A DNA stretch of 64,000 bases from Prochlorococcus sp. AG-355-N18 (GCA_003278535.1 QCEG01000005.1:39628-103627), one strand, 5' to 3'; positions 29,860 to 38,933 are shown, counted from the stretch's first letter. Program-made: numbers and translations. Notes: generated from the letters alone by a model not told the origin.

Positions 29860-30750
29860 TTGGCTTTAATAATTCCTAGTAACTATCACAAGATTAGTGA
29901 TGTTGAGAAAAATCATATATCTTGGATCGAACCAGAATTGGCAAAAAGACAGGATATACGTCCTCTCAGAATTGGTATTTTAAATATCATGCCTCTTGGA
30001 AAGCAGTATGAATTTAACTTACTACATCCACTTGGTTTATCTCCTCTTCAAATTGAGCCAGTTTGGATAAAACTTGAAACTCACTCTTATAAAACATGGG
30101 ATCTTAATCATCTAAATAATCTATATATAACTTGGGAAGAAGCAAATAATCCAGAACCGTTAGATGGAATCATTATTACTGGAGCACCTATTGAGCACCT
30201 AGCCTTTGAGGAGGTTAAGTATTGGGATGAATTTGTGAAAATTGTAAATGAAGCCAGAAATTCTTGTGCGAGTACTCTTGGATTATGTTGGGCGGGATTT
30301 GCGTTGGCTTATTTGGCAGGGGTTGATAAGCAAGTTTTTGATAGGAAATTATTCGGGGTATTCCCTTTAAAAAGTCTTGTTCCAGGGCACCCTTTGATGG
30401 GTACACAAGATGATGAATTTATATGTCCTCAAAGTAGATTTGCGGGATTACCAGATTTGGAAATGGAGAAGGCCCAAAAAGAAGGGAAATTGAATTTGTT
30501 GGCTTATGGAGAAAACGTCGGATATACAATATTTGAATCTAATGATCAAAAACAACTTATGCATTTAGGTCATCCTGAATATACGGTGCATAGAATTGTT
30601 AGTGAAATTGAAAGAGACAAAGAAAAGGGAGATGTTCCTCCTCCAAAAAATTTTGATCTAAATAGTTCAAAAACCTCTTGGAGATCTCATAGGAATTTGC
30701 TTTTTCAGCAATGGCTTTGGTTTTGTTATCAACAAGTTAGTCTTAATTAA
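29860..30750 (+). CDS. metA: Homoserine O-acyltransferase MetA (predicted acetyltransferase)
   Basis: 296 residues. Acylates homoserine, the first committed step of methionine synthesis. The nucleophile C143 is in TLGLCWAGFALAY, and the catalytic His is in MHLGHPEYTVHR. At the position that sets acyl-donor choice in the family (E. coli GAPLG..., Bacillus GAPVE...) this protein has E112 (GAPIEHLAFEE), predicting acetyl-CoA use. That agrees with its pairing with metY. TTG start preceded by AGGAAAGGAG. Confidence 0.93.
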   Translation: MALIIPSNYHKISDVEKNHISWIEPELAKRQDIRPLRIGILNIMPLGKQYEFNLLHPLGLSPLQIEPVWIKLETHSYKTWDLNHLNNLYITWEEANNPEPLDGIIITGAPIEHLAFEEVKYWDEFVKIVNEARNSCASTLGLCWAGFALAYLAGVDKQVFDRKLFGVFPLKSLVPGHPLMGTQDDEFICPQSRFAGLPDLEMEKAQKEGKLNLLAYGENVGYTIFESNDQKQLMHLGHPEYTVHRIVSEIERDKEKGDVPPPKNFDLNSSKTSWRSHRNLLFQQWLWFCYQQVSLN

Positions 30751-30756
30751 CTTGTT
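30731..30756. terminator. Convergent hairpin shared by metA and the SulP gene
   Basis: AACAAGTTA, 8-base loop, TAACTTGTT: a perfect 9-bp stem spanning both stop codons of the convergent genes. It has no GC core, so it would be weak, but the position suits a bidirectional terminator. Confidence 0.5.
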
Positions 30757-32336
30757 TAATGAGCGCTTTCTACACCACCTAGTCTTTCAAATAAGTTAAG
30801 ACTTTCTTTATTTAATCCCACAATTTCAACTTTAGAACCACCATTCTGGAACTTTCTAATAATTTGCTCAAGAGCAACAACCCCACTTTGATCCCAAATA
30901 TGAGCTAAAGACATATCAATTACAATATTTTCTGGATGTTCATGAATATCAAATCCTTGCAAGAAATAAATTTTACTTACAAAAAATAATTGTCCTTTTA
31001 CTTTGTAGGTAGTCAAATTATTTTCTTTAGCTCTTGAGACAGTTATAACTTTTGCGACTTTTCTGCTGAAAAGAATTGCAGCTAATGCAACACCAGCAAT
31101 AACTCCAAGTGCAAGATTATGAGGTTTTGTAAGCATAGTAACTGCAAAAGTCATAAGCATTACTGCAGTATCACTTTTAGGAATCTTTCTAATATTTTTT
31201 AATCCATTTATATCTGCTGTACTTATTGCGATCGTTATCATGATTGCTACTAAAGCAGCCATTGGTATTGCTCCAATCCAAGACTTCAAGAGGATGATCA
31301 TAATTAGTAGAGATATACCTGAGGAGAGTGTTGATAATCTAGATTTACCACCATTTTCAGTATTCATAACAGATTGCCCAACTAAGGCACATCCTGCCAT
31401 TCCACCAAATAAGGATGCCACAATATTTGCGATTCCCTGTCCTCTTGCTTCTTTATTTTTATTAGAACTTGTATCGGTTACATCATCTAAAATGTCTTGA
31501 GTTAAAAAGGTTTCCATTAAACCTACGAGAGATATTGCAAGTGAAGTCGGTAAAATAATTCCTAATGTTTCAAGACTAAAAGGCACTTTCCCATTCTCTA
31601 TTGATCCAAAAGGAAGAGAAATACTTGGTAATCCATCAGGTAATTTACCCAAATCGCTAACTGTTGGGACATCTAGATTCAAGAAAATGCTTATGAGAGT
31701 AATTACTACTATCGCGATAAGTTGAGATGGGACTACTTTTGTGATTTTTGGAAGCCCATAGATAATTATTAATCCTAGGATTACAAGAATCCAAACTAAT
31801 GGGATCTGAGAGTTAACAGGATACTGACTCAAAGTTTGCTCAATTAATCCTTTTGATTCTTTAATACCTATTCCTAACTGAGGTAGTTGTGCCTGAAATA
31901 TTAAAAGCGCCAGCGCATTTACAAATCCACTTAATACTCCCGTTGGCACGAATCGCATTTGGTAGGCAAGTCTTAAATATCCCCAAAGAATTTGGAAAAT
32001 TCCAGTTAATATTCCAGCTGCAATAAGATATGGGACTCCTAATCCAGGAGCTTGTGATTCTCCATAAGCAACAAGGCCAGTCATCAAAAGAGCTGTTGAA
32101 CCTGTAGCTGAAGTGATCATCCCCCTTCTCCCTCCAACAATCGCAATTGTTATAGATAAACAAAATGCACCAAAAAGGCCAACTTTAGGATCTACACCAG
32201 CTATACCAGAAAAAGCAATTGCTTCTGGGATCATTGCAAAAGCAACTACTAAGCCAGAGAGAATATTCGACTTTGGATCATCTAACCAATTTTTAGATAA
32301 ATATCTTGAGAAATTTGACATTTTAAGTTTCTTCAT
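30756..32336 (-). CDS. SulP-family anion transporter with STAS domain
   Basis: 526 residues: about 11-14 membrane helices, then a C-terminal STAS domain (residues ~430-526, NIVIDMSLAHIWDQSGVVAL). AFAMIPEAIAFSGIAGVDPKVG and TSATGSTALLMTGLV are the SulP substrate-site helices. SulP proteins carry sulfate or, in the BicA branch, Na+-dependent bicarbonate; bicarbonate would be plausible in this photoautotroph but the sequence does not decide it. A second ATG 15 bases downstream (MSNFSRYLSK) is an equally good start. Confidence 0.9.
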   Translation of the reverse strand: MKKLKMSNFSRYLSKNWLDDPKSNILSGLVVAFAMIPEAIAFSGIAGVDPKVGLFGAFCLSITIAIVGGRRGMITSATGSTALLMTGLVAYGESQAPGLGVPYLIAAGILTGIFQILWGYLRLAYQMRFVPTGVLSGFVNALALLIFQAQLPQLGIGIKESKGLIEQTLSQYPVNSQIPLVWILVILGLIIIYGLPKITKVVPSQLIAIVVITLISIFLNLDVPTVSDLGKLPDGLPSISLPFGSIENGKVPFSLETLGIILPTSLAISLVGLMETFLTQDILDDVTDTSSNKNKEARGQGIANIVASLFGGMAGCALVGQSVMNTENGGKSRLSTLSSGISLLIMIILLKSWIGAIPMAALVAIMITIAISTADINGLKNIRKIPKSDTAVMLMTFAVTMLTKPHNLALGVIAGVALAAILFSRKVAKVITVSRAKENNLTTYKVKGQLFFVSKIYFLQGFDIHEHPENIVIDMSLAHIWDQSGVVALEQIIRKFQNGGSKVEIVGLNKESLNLFERLGGVESAH

Positions 32337-32351
32337 AATTATGAAGTTACC

Positions 32352-33629
32352 TCATAAAGGAGGCAAAATACCTTGTGGGTCAAAAATATTCTTTAAAGTT
32401 TTTAATTCAGTAATTCTGTCTCCAAAGGCTAATTTAATTTCTTCCTCATGAGAATCCAAATGATTATGCAATTGGGCTAAGTGAATATTTGGATAAAACC
32501 TTTTTAGCTTGCTCCAAGATTTATAAATCCATTCCAAAGCGACTTCTTTTTCTTGAAGATCATTTTTTTTCCATGATGCATATATCCATGGTTTCCAAGT
32601 ACTTTTTCTATGAACAAAAAAGCTTGAGCCATGATTTAACTTTTTAGTGTTGCAACCTAATTGTTGAGAAGCAACATAACAGGAATCATTAGGTTTATTA
32701 TCCATAATTTCGTCCAAACATTTTATGAAAATTGGGATATCATTTTTTAAATCTTCTCCAAGAAGACTAATTACCTCAGAATAGTTATTTGCATTCATCT
32801 CATACAAATTCAATTCCTTTGGGAAGAAATTTATTTTGTTAAAGTTCTCATAAAATTGTTTTTCTAGAGCAGGAAATTTGTCTAGAAGCATTAGGTATTC
32901 CTCTGTTCTTTTATCCTCTAAATTATTTTTAAGTTCAGCCAAAATATATATGTAAATTTTTTGGGCATAAATCCATTGAAGACTAATATTTTCTGGAAAT
33001 TTCTCTGATAGTTTCAATATTTCTGAAAGTTCATTTACACTTACAAATCCCTCAATAACTTTAATTGGGTTAGATTGGAAAGTCTTAAGTTCTATTTCTG
33101 TAATAATTGAGAAGAAGGGTGCTGCGCCTTTAATTGCTTCCCAAATCAATTGTTCTTCTGAATTTATTTGATTTTTTTTTAAGGAGATAAATTTGCCATT
33201 ACCCAAGAAACCTTTTATTGATTCAATATTATCAATTGCTAATCCGTAGGTTCTACTGAGCGGGCTTACGCCACCAGTAAGTATGTAGCCTGCTCCAGGA
33301 AGTTTAGAAAGTCCGATTGGGAAACTTCGATTATGTTTTTGTAAATGATTTACTAGATCCCCCATTATTACTCCCCCTCCAATTGTTACTAAATTGGTTT
33401 TTCTATCCAGGTGAATTTTGCTATGATTTTTTCTTAGATCAAGAGTTGTAAAACCATTTTTTGCACAGCTAGAGGTTGTACCTCCACTACATACGCAAAG
33501 ATGCTCGAATTTTTCCCTAGAATAGTTATCCTCATTAAATAAGGAATTATCCACGTCATAAATTAATTTCTTTGATTTTGCATCCTTTGAGTTATTATTG
33601 GGAACTTCAAGCAAGTTATTATTTTTCAC
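32352..33629 (-). CDS. FAD-linked oxidoreductase (GlcD/berberine-bridge-like)
   Basis: 425 residues. SGGTTSSCAKNGFTTLDLR and LVTIGGGVIMGDLVNHLQKHNRSFPIG, then LPGAGYILTGGVSPLSRTYGLAIDNI, are the FAD_binding_4 strands; the C-terminal segment (SWKKNDLQEKEVALEWIYKSW, then FDPQGILPPL) resembles the BBE tail. Likely oxidises an alpha-hydroxy acid or sugar; substrate unknown. Separated from the SulP gene by 15 bases on the same strand, possibly an operon. Confidence 0.8.
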   Translation of the reverse strand: MKNNNLLEVPNNNSKDAKSKKLIYDVDNSLFNEDNYSREKFEHLCVCSGGTTSSCAKNGFTTLDLRKNHSKIHLDRKTNLVTIGGGVIMGDLVNHLQKHNRSFPIGLSKLPGAGYILTGGVSPLSRTYGLAIDNIESIKGFLGNGKFISLKKNQINSEEQLIWEAIKGAAPFFSIITEIELKTFQSNPIKVIEGFVSVNELSEILKLSEKFPENISLQWIYAQKIYIYILAELKNNLEDKRTEEYLMLLDKFPALEKQFYENFNKINFFPKELNLYEMNANNYSEVISLLGEDLKNDIPIFIKCLDEIMDNKPNDSCYVASQQLGCNTKKLNHGSSFFVHRKSTWKPWIYASWKKNDLQEKEVALEWIYKSWSKLKRFYPNIHLAQLHNHLDSHEEEIKLAFGDRITELKTLKNIFDPQGILPPL

Positions 33630-33670
33630 TACATGAGATTGATCTTTACTATTATGTTATAAGTAATAGT

Positions 33671-34795
33671 TTGAATTTGGATAATTTAAATTCGAAGTTA
33701 AATAATCAAGTCGCAATACTTATCTGTGGACACGGGAGTAGAAATAAACTTGCCATTACTGAATTTCAAGAATTAACTAAGTTCATCCAAAAAAGATATC
33801 CAAACTTTTTAGTTGAATATGGTTTCTTGGAATTTGCTAAACCTTCAATTGTTGATGCTTTAGACAAGTTAAAAGATCTTTCTATCAAAAAAGTAATTGC
33901 AATACCTGCAATGCTTTTCGCTGCTGGCCATGTAAAAAATGATATACCTACCCTGCTTATGAATTATTCAAGTAAAACAGGAATTGAAATAATTTATGGA
34001 AGAGAATTAGGTATTAATAATTTAATGATTAGTGCAGCTTGTGAAAGAGTAAAAGATGTATTTAAACAAAATAATAATCTAAAACCTCAAGAATCATTAT
34101 TAGTTGTTGTGGGTAGAGGCTCCTCTGACCCAGATGCGAATTCTAATGTTTCAAAAATTACGAGAATGATCGTAGAGGGTATTGGTTTAGGGTGGGGGGA
34201 AACAGTTTTTTCAGGAGTAACTTTCCCTCTTGTTGAACCTGGCTTGAAAAATGTTGTGAGACTTGGTTATAAAAATATAATTGTTTTCCCTTATTTCCTT
34301 TTTTCAGGTGTCCTTGTTACGAGAATAAAAAGGCAAAGTGATTTAGTTGCGATTAATAATCCAACTATTTCATTTATACATGCAAAATATCTTTCTTCAC
34401 AGTCTTATGTGGTCGACACTTTTGTAGAAAGGATTGAAGAGATTCTTAATAACGAAGGTAATAATTTTATGAATTGCTCAACTTGTAAATATAGATCAAA
34501 TTTATTTGGCTTTGAAAAAGAAGTTGGCATGGTACAAGAAAGTCATCATGACCATGTAGAGGGATTGGGTATCAGCTGTGATTTATGTGATCCTGAATGT
34601 AATGGTGCTTGTGAAATACAAAATCAAATCACAACTCATAATCAAGAAAAATCATACTTAGGAGGAGGTGATTACTTAGAACATGAACATGTAGAGGCTC
34701 ATCAACATGAACATAATCACCATCACCATAGTATTTATCCAAATTCAAAACACCCTTTAGGACCTGTCACACTTCGCTTGCCTAATAAAGACTAA
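33671..34795 (+). CDS. cbiX: CbiX-type sirohydrochlorin chelatase with His-rich tail
   Basis: Inserts cobalt into sirohydrochlorin (pseudocobalamin route) or iron for siroheme. ILICGHGSRNKLA begins the chelatase domain with the catalytic histidine and a second repeat follows, VVVGRGSSDPDANSN; FAAGHVKNDIP supplies another. The last ~110 residues are Cys- and His-rich (CSTCKYRSNLFGF, CDLCDPECNGACE, EHEHVEAHQHEHNHHHH) and may store or deliver metal. The ORF track starts at 33572, but that overlaps the divergent FAD gene; I prefer TTG at 33671, which gives 374 residues. Confidence 0.83.
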   Translation: MNLDNLNSKLNNQVAILICGHGSRNKLAITEFQELTKFIQKRYPNFLVEYGFLEFAKPSIVDALDKLKDLSIKKVIAIPAMLFAAGHVKNDIPTLLMNYSSKTGIEIIYGRELGINNLMISAACERVKDVFKQNNNLKPQESLLVVVGRGSSDPDANSNVSKITRMIVEGIGLGWGETVFSGVTFPLVEPGLKNVVRLGYKNIIVFPYFLFSGVLVTRIKRQSDLVAINNPTISFIHAKYLSSQSYVVDTFVERIEEILNNEGNNFMNCSTCKYRSNLFGFEKEVGMVQESHHDHVEGLGISCDLCDPECNGACEIQNQITTHNQEKSYLGGGDYLEHEHVEAHQHEHNHHHHSIYPNSKHPLGPVTLRLPNKD

Positions 34796-35176
34796 ATCTT
34801 AAGAAAATCCGTTGAAAATTAATGAATCACCTGTCTCTTTCTCGGCTTAGTCTTAATAGACTCATTATATATAAGTATTCTTAATATAAAATCGTGAAAG
34901 TATTTTGAGCTAGATTTTCCACAATTTGCGGGTTGTTTTCCACGTCCAAATCCACACTGGATTAGAAATGGCAGTATTTTTAAAAAAAAACAGGACTTCA
35001 ACATTATTGTTGACTTTTTTTAAAGATCTATTCAATTTCCTTATTTGAAATAGAAACTTTTTAAAAACTTGCTTATAACATGAGTCTCATTTGGTAATTT
35101 GAAAAGTTATCTAACAGATATTTTTTGATTTTTTTAGAAAAAAATATCATTATGATTATGCATAGAATATATATTT
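34796..35176. other. 381-base gap with DnaA-box-like sequences
   Basis: No convincing gene: the 61-aa minus-strand track ORF (34819-35004) has no recognisable motif and overlaps a cluster of three DnaA-box-like 9-mers, TTTTCCACA (34915-34923), TTTTCCACG (34936-34944) and AAATCCACA (34948-34956). ATGAGTCTCAT at 35080-35090 is a perfect short palindrome. The rest is AT-rich promoter-like sequence ahead of the DUF2811 gene. Confidence 0.5.
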
Positions 35177-35434
35177 ATGGATCAAATCAGCCAATCAAAT
35201 TTAACTGATAAAAAATTTGTCGAGTGCTCTTCAAATAAAGTCTCTTTAGAAACAGAGCTTTCAGAAACTCTTTATAACACTATGAAAGATTTCGTATTAA
35301 GTAATCCAACTTGGGATCAATATAAGCTTATAAATTCAGCATTAGCTACTTTTCTCGTTCAAAACGGATGTACAGATAATTCTGTTTCAGAAATTTATTT
35401 AAATCAATTATTTACACCCTCTAAGTCTTTTTAA
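35177..35434 (+). CDS. DUF2811-like small protein (85 aa)
   Basis: VSLETELSETLYNTMKDFVLSNPTWDQYKLINSALATFLVQNG (residues ~22-66) matches the cyanobacterial DUF2811 pattern: a helix carrying SETLYNTMKDF, then N-x-x-W-D-Q, then S-A-L-A-x-F-L-V-Q-N-G. Cyanobacteria-specific family without known function. Convergent with the GMC gene by a 14-base overlap. Confidence 0.75.
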   Translation: MDQISQSNLTDKKFVECSSNKVSLETELSETLYNTMKDFVLSNPTWDQYKLINSALATFLVQNGCTDNSVSEIYLNQLFTPSKSF

Positions 35435-37061
35435 TATTTAAACAGGCTCTTCTACTTAAGGCCATCATTGTAAGTGTGGGGCTTTGCCAAGATGATGTGG
35501 GCCAGCATGCTCCATCTAATACAAGTACATTCTTGCATCTCCATAACCTATTAAATTTATCAACTACGCTATTTTCTTCATTTATCCCCATTGGTGCTCC
35601 CCCTACTTCATGAATGTAATATCCAGGAGGTGGAGGGCTATCTGAAAATGCGATCAGATTTTTTGTAAATAAACTCCCTAATGGGATATTGATTAGTTCA
35701 TTAATATTTTTTATTTCTCCATTTGCAGCTGTGATTGATTTTCGTATTGTTTTTTCCATATGTTTAGCCATGTTTAACTCATTTTCGCTCCATTCGAATT
35801 CGATGCTGGGAATTGGGATACCCCATTCATCTGTTTTTCTTGAGAGAGAAACTGAGTTTTTTTCTCTAGGAAGGACTTCGCCATGGGCGATGAGAAAGCC
35901 AATGGATGTATTTGCGTCTTTTTGCAAAAATTTAGGTATCCCTAATCGATCAATTGCCCCCCAGATTCCATAACCTCTATGGAAATTTATGTTGTCAATT
36001 TTTGGTAAATTTGAACCGAATGGAATAAAGAAGCTGCCTGCTCCAGAAAGATCGGGAGGATTATCTAATAGTTTTCCTGAGTTTTTTGTTTTTGGGACTG
36101 AAAAAAATTTACAGATAGATATATGGTCCATAAGGTATTTACCTAATTTCCCAGAATTATCTTTAAAACCTGAGGAATTTGTTTTATATTCTGAGTTCAG
36201 TAGTATTCTGAGTGTAGAAATTGTTGATGCGCAAAGAAGGATTAAATCACAATTTAATTCTTTTTTGCTTCCATTTTCTAAGTTTACGATCGTTAGTTTT
36301 GATGCAAGCTCAGTGATCTTGTTAATCTCAAAAGATTCCACTAGGTGATTGGAAATTATTTGAACATTCCCAGTATCTAAAGCTTTTTTAAAGGTGCTGC
36401 CTATACTAGAAGATCTAGGCCACTTTTTATCTTTTACTGATGAATTACGGTCAAATCCTCTTGATTGTATAAATGGATAGTTTAATTTTGATTTAACTTT
36501 GCTGCTAAAAATTTTTTCGTTTTCTGTAAGAGGTATTTCCCCAATATATTTACCGTTTGGGACTTCTTTAATGTCATCTTTTCGTCCATAGATGCCACAG
36601 AAATTTTCAATGAAATCATAATGAGGCGATAGTTCATCGTATGAAATAGGCCAGTTTGGTCCGAATCCGTCTTTTTTAGCCGGATGAAAATCTTCTGAGG
36701 AAAGTCTTAATGTTATACCTCCCCACGTTAATGATCTCCCCCCATATTGTTTACCTTGGGTCCAAAAAAATGGCTTTTTTGGGGGGAAGTCATAAGGATG
36801 CTTCACTTCATTCGAATATAAGTCAGGATTATTTTTCCAATAACCAGGATGTTGGCATTGATTGGCATGTTCTTTTGTTAAAACTGCTGATAATCTTTTT
36901 AATGTACTTTTAGGCTCATGATTACTAGCTTCATTCCTTTTAAATTGAGGCCCTGCTTCTATAACTAGAACTTTTACCCCCTGTTCTGCCAATGTAAGTG
37001 CTGCTATTCCTCCTGTAGCTCCAGAACCAACAACAATTGCATCATAAGGACTTATATCCAA
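35421..37061 (-). CDS. GMC-family FAD oxidoreductase
   Basis: 546 residues. YDAIVVGSGATGGIAALTLAEQ is the Rossmann FAD loop, VLVIEAGP follows, and WTQGKQYGGRSLTWGGITLRLS is the GMC signature. The C-terminal IHEVGGAPMG and VLVLDGACWPTSSWQSPT carry the conserved His and Asn/Pro region. Resembles the alcohol/choline/gluconate dehydrogenase branch; substrate unknown. TTG start (MDISPYDAIVVG). Not obviously part of an operon. Confidence 0.9.
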   Translation of the reverse strand: MDISPYDAIVVGSGATGGIAALTLAEQGVKVLVIEAGPQFKRNEASNHEPKSTLKRLSAVLTKEHANQCQHPGYWKNNPDLYSNEVKHPYDFPPKKPFFWTQGKQYGGRSLTWGGITLRLSSEDFHPAKKDGFGPNWPISYDELSPHYDFIENFCGIYGRKDDIKEVPNGKYIGEIPLTENEKIFSSKVKSKLNYPFIQSRGFDRNSSVKDKKWPRSSSIGSTFKKALDTGNVQIISNHLVESFEINKITELASKLTIVNLENGSKKELNCDLILLCASTISTLRILLNSEYKTNSSGFKDNSGKLGKYLMDHISICKFFSVPKTKNSGKLLDNPPDLSGAGSFFIPFGSNLPKIDNINFHRGYGIWGAIDRLGIPKFLQKDANTSIGFLIAHGEVLPREKNSVSLSRKTDEWGIPIPSIEFEWSENELNMAKHMEKTIRKSITAANGEIKNINELINIPLGSLFTKNLIAFSDSPPPPGYYIHEVGGAPMGINEENSVVDKFNRLWRCKNVLVLDGACWPTSSWQSPTLTMMALSRRACLNIKKT

Positions 37062-37168
37062 AACCTAGTTCGTGATTTGCTATTTCAATAAATATAGCAT
37101 TCAGTAAATAATTAATTTTTACATTTTAGCTTAAGAAGTTAGAATTTATTGAAATAATACTCAAACAA

Positions 37169-37642
37169 ATGAGATTTATAATTTTCACTTTTTTAATAGT
37201 TGTTTTAACCTTCCCCTCTAGAAGCTTCGCTGCGTTGGACTATGGTAAACAATCTTTGGTAGGAGCTGATTTTTCTGGATCTGATTTAAAAGGAGCAACT
37301 TTCTATTTGACTGATTTACAAGACGCAAATTTATCAGGTTGTGAGCTCCAAAACGCGACTCTTTATGGAGCAAAATTGAAAGATACAAATTTAAGTAACT
37401 CCAACTTAAGAGAAGTAACTTTAGACTCAGCTGTTCTAGATGGAACAGATTTATCAAATACTAATTTGGAGGATTCTTTTGCTTATAGTACCCAGTTTGA
37501 AAATGTAAAAATACAAGGTGCAGATTTCACAAATGTTTTTTTGCCAAAAGATATTATTAGGAAATTTTGTGAAAGTGCCACTGGAACTAATCCAATCACA
37601 AATAGAGATACTAGAGAAACTTTAGAGTGCGATTACATTTAA
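37169..37642 (+). CDS. Secreted/lumenal pentapeptide-repeat protein
   Basis: 157 residues. A cleavable signal peptide (about residues 1-21, ending PSRSFA) is followed by about ten A(N/D)LXX repeats such as GADFSGSDLKGATFYLTDLQ and DANLSGCELQNATLYGAKLK, which form a right-handed quadrilateral beta-helix. A C-terminal ~25-residue cap has two cysteines. Similar proteins are directed to the thylakoid lumen or periplasm of cyanobacteria; role unknown. Confidence 0.85.
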   Translation: MRFIIFTFLIVVLTFPSRSFAALDYGKQSLVGADFSGSDLKGATFYLTDLQDANLSGCELQNATLYGAKLKDTNLSNSNLREVTLDSAVLDGTDLSNTNLEDSFAYSTQFENVKIQGADFTNVFLPKDIIRKFCESATGTNPITNRDTRETLECDYI

Positions 37643-37644
37643 AT

Positions 37645-38037
37645 TTATGCACATAAAAGTTCTTTTTTTATCTTTCTATGTTTATAAAGTGATCTCCCAA
37701 CAGGCCAACCTAAAATAGATAAATGTCTCATTAAAGAGCTTGAGTATTTGAAATAAAAATTGTCTGAGTATTTGATACCAAGTTCTTTAAGAGTGGTTAT
37801 TAATAAAAATAGATCTTTTTTGTTGCCTTTTTCCCTCTCCAATAATATCAATGGTTCACTTGATAATTTTTTTTCTAGAACCTTATCATTTTCAGCAAAA
37901 CCAACTTTAAGTGAATCAAATTTATCGGAATAAAGAGTATAAATTATTCCATCTTTGAATTTATCTATGGAAGTATCTACATTAAACCTGGATGATATTA
38001 ATGTTTTGTATCCTTTTATGATTTTTCTGTTATTCAT
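37645..38037 (-). CDS. Small GIY-YIG/T5orf172-like protein (130 aa)
   Basis: KDGIIYTLYSDKFDSLKVGFAENDKVLEKKL shows two strand-like segments of the T5orf172/GIY-YIG fold (I-Y-T-L-Y-S ... L-K-V-G-F), and ILGWPVGRSLYKHRKIKKEL is a basic C-terminal helix. The catalytic Arg and Glu of true nucleases are not obvious. It starts two bases after the preceding minus-strand gene, so the two are co-transcribed. Confidence 0.55.
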   Translation of the reverse strand: MNNRKIIKGYKTLISSRFNVDTSIDKFKDGIIYTLYSDKFDSLKVGFAENDKVLEKKLSSEPLILLEREKGNKKDLFLLITTLKELGIKYSDNFYFKYSSSLMRHLSILGWPVGRSLYKHRKIKKELLCA

Positions 38038-38039
38038 AA

Positions 38040-38537
38040 TTAGTTGATTTTATTCTGAGCTATTTCGTATTTCTCTAATAGATTGTTTACTTCTGCTAGT
38101 GCAATCCTCTTTTGACAGGCCGAGTCATATCTATTTACTGCTACTGAAGGTATTGAACCTTTGCTTTTCATTTCCCTTATACCAGTTTCTAAACATTGAA
38201 AAGCAACACTTGATAGATCTCTTCCTTCTGCTGCTGCCCAAACTTTCAAAAGATAAGTAAGATTTGATGGTACTGAGATTTGTACTTTGTTTGAATTTGA
38301 AGTATTTAATGCAATATCATCGAGACTAATTTCTTTAGAGGAAATAGTTTCTTTAACCTTTTTCTTTAAAAATTTTACTTGGCTTATAGCGTCTTCTTTA
38401 TTCTTTATTTTTTGTTCTATTTCAAATAACTCTTCTTCAGAATTGATTAAAGCTTCTAATGCCCATTTAGCATCATCTTTGGCAACGGCGGTTCTATCAA
38501 GCCATTCATCCCTTATCTTTGACCAATTACTAGGCAT
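38040..38537 (-). CDS. Coiled-coil protein with ribbon-helix-helix-like segment (165 aa)
   Basis: N-terminal two thirds is charged coiled coil (EELFEIEQKIKNKEDAIS). Residues ~89-135 (NKVQISVPSNLTYLLKVWAAAEGRDLSSVAFQCLETGIREM) fit a CopG/Arc ribbon-helix-helix: a short beta strand followed by two helices. A 9-bp inverted repeat lies 33 bases upstream of its start, which suggests autoregulation. Upstream partner of the 130-aa gene. Confidence 0.6.
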   Translation of the reverse strand: MPSNWSKIRDEWLDRTAVAKDDAKWALEALINSEEELFEIEQKIKNKEDAISQVKFLKKKVKETISSKEISLDDIALNTSNSNKVQISVPSNLTYLLKVWAAAEGRDLSSVAFQCLETGIREMKSKGSIPSVAVNRYDSACQKRIALAEVNNLLEKYEIAQNKIN

Positions 38538-38570
38538 AAGTTTTATGCGATAATTTTATAATATATAATT

Positions 38571-38600
38571 CTAAATAGATTGTCTATATATTCTATTTAG
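38571..38600. promoter_or_regulatory. Inverted repeat, candidate operator
   Basis: CTAAATAGA, 12-base AT-rich spacer, TCTATTTAG: a perfect 9-bp inverted repeat centred ~48 bases upstream of the RHH-like gene's start. One helical turn between centres fits binding by a dimeric ribbon-helix-helix regulator. Confidence 0.45.
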
Positions 38601-38800
38601 ATTTAATATAGATTACACAAATTTAAATTTTATTTTAAGAATCTCTCGCCTTGGAAATAATTTTTTACAGATATTGAAACTGCAGAATTTATTCAATATG
38701 GTTTATTTGGTATTTTTTCCAATTAATTAAAAACGATATTTTAGATGATTCAATTTTTTAAAATTTATTTATTTGTTTATTTAATTTAAATTCCGAACTT

Positions 38801-38866
38801 TTAATCTCTTTCAATAAGTTCAATTTTATAACCATCAGGATCCTCAACAAAGGCCAAGACAGTAGA
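38801..38866 (-). pseudogene. 3' remnant of gloA (lactoylglutathione lyase)
   Basis: The minus strand reads STVLAFVEDPDGYKIELIER then D and TAA. It matches the last residues of the intact gloA at 42653-43042 with no amino-acid change over the final 20 residues, but 12 of those 20 codons differ synonymously. Upstream of this segment the homology stops and the serine recombinase region begins. It is the left-over end of a resident gloA cut by the island; the corresponding 5' portion is not in the window. Confidence 0.75.
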
Positions 38867-38933
38867 GTCTAATACACCCCTTTTGTTATAAGTAAAAACC
38901 TGTGCCATACTAGCTTTAAGTTGAAATCTAGTA

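Larger units (their letters stand above)
38538..38933. other. Island-left noncoding stretch
   Basis: Between the RHH-like gene and the serine recombinase are, in order, an operator-like inverted repeat (38571-38600), ~200 bases of AT-rich sequence with no feature I can support, and the 3' end of a broken gloA on the minus strand (38801-38866). The change from core to island DNA is probably at about 38866-38890. Confidence 0.5.

Noticed and set aside
34819-35004. 61-aa minus-strand ORF
   Set aside because: No recognisable domain, no clear ribosome site, overlaps the DnaA-like boxes; probably chance.
35689-36348. Plus-strand ORFs of 94 and 119 aa inside the GMC gene
   Set aside because: Antisense to conserved GMC sequence; no own motifs or ribosome sites.
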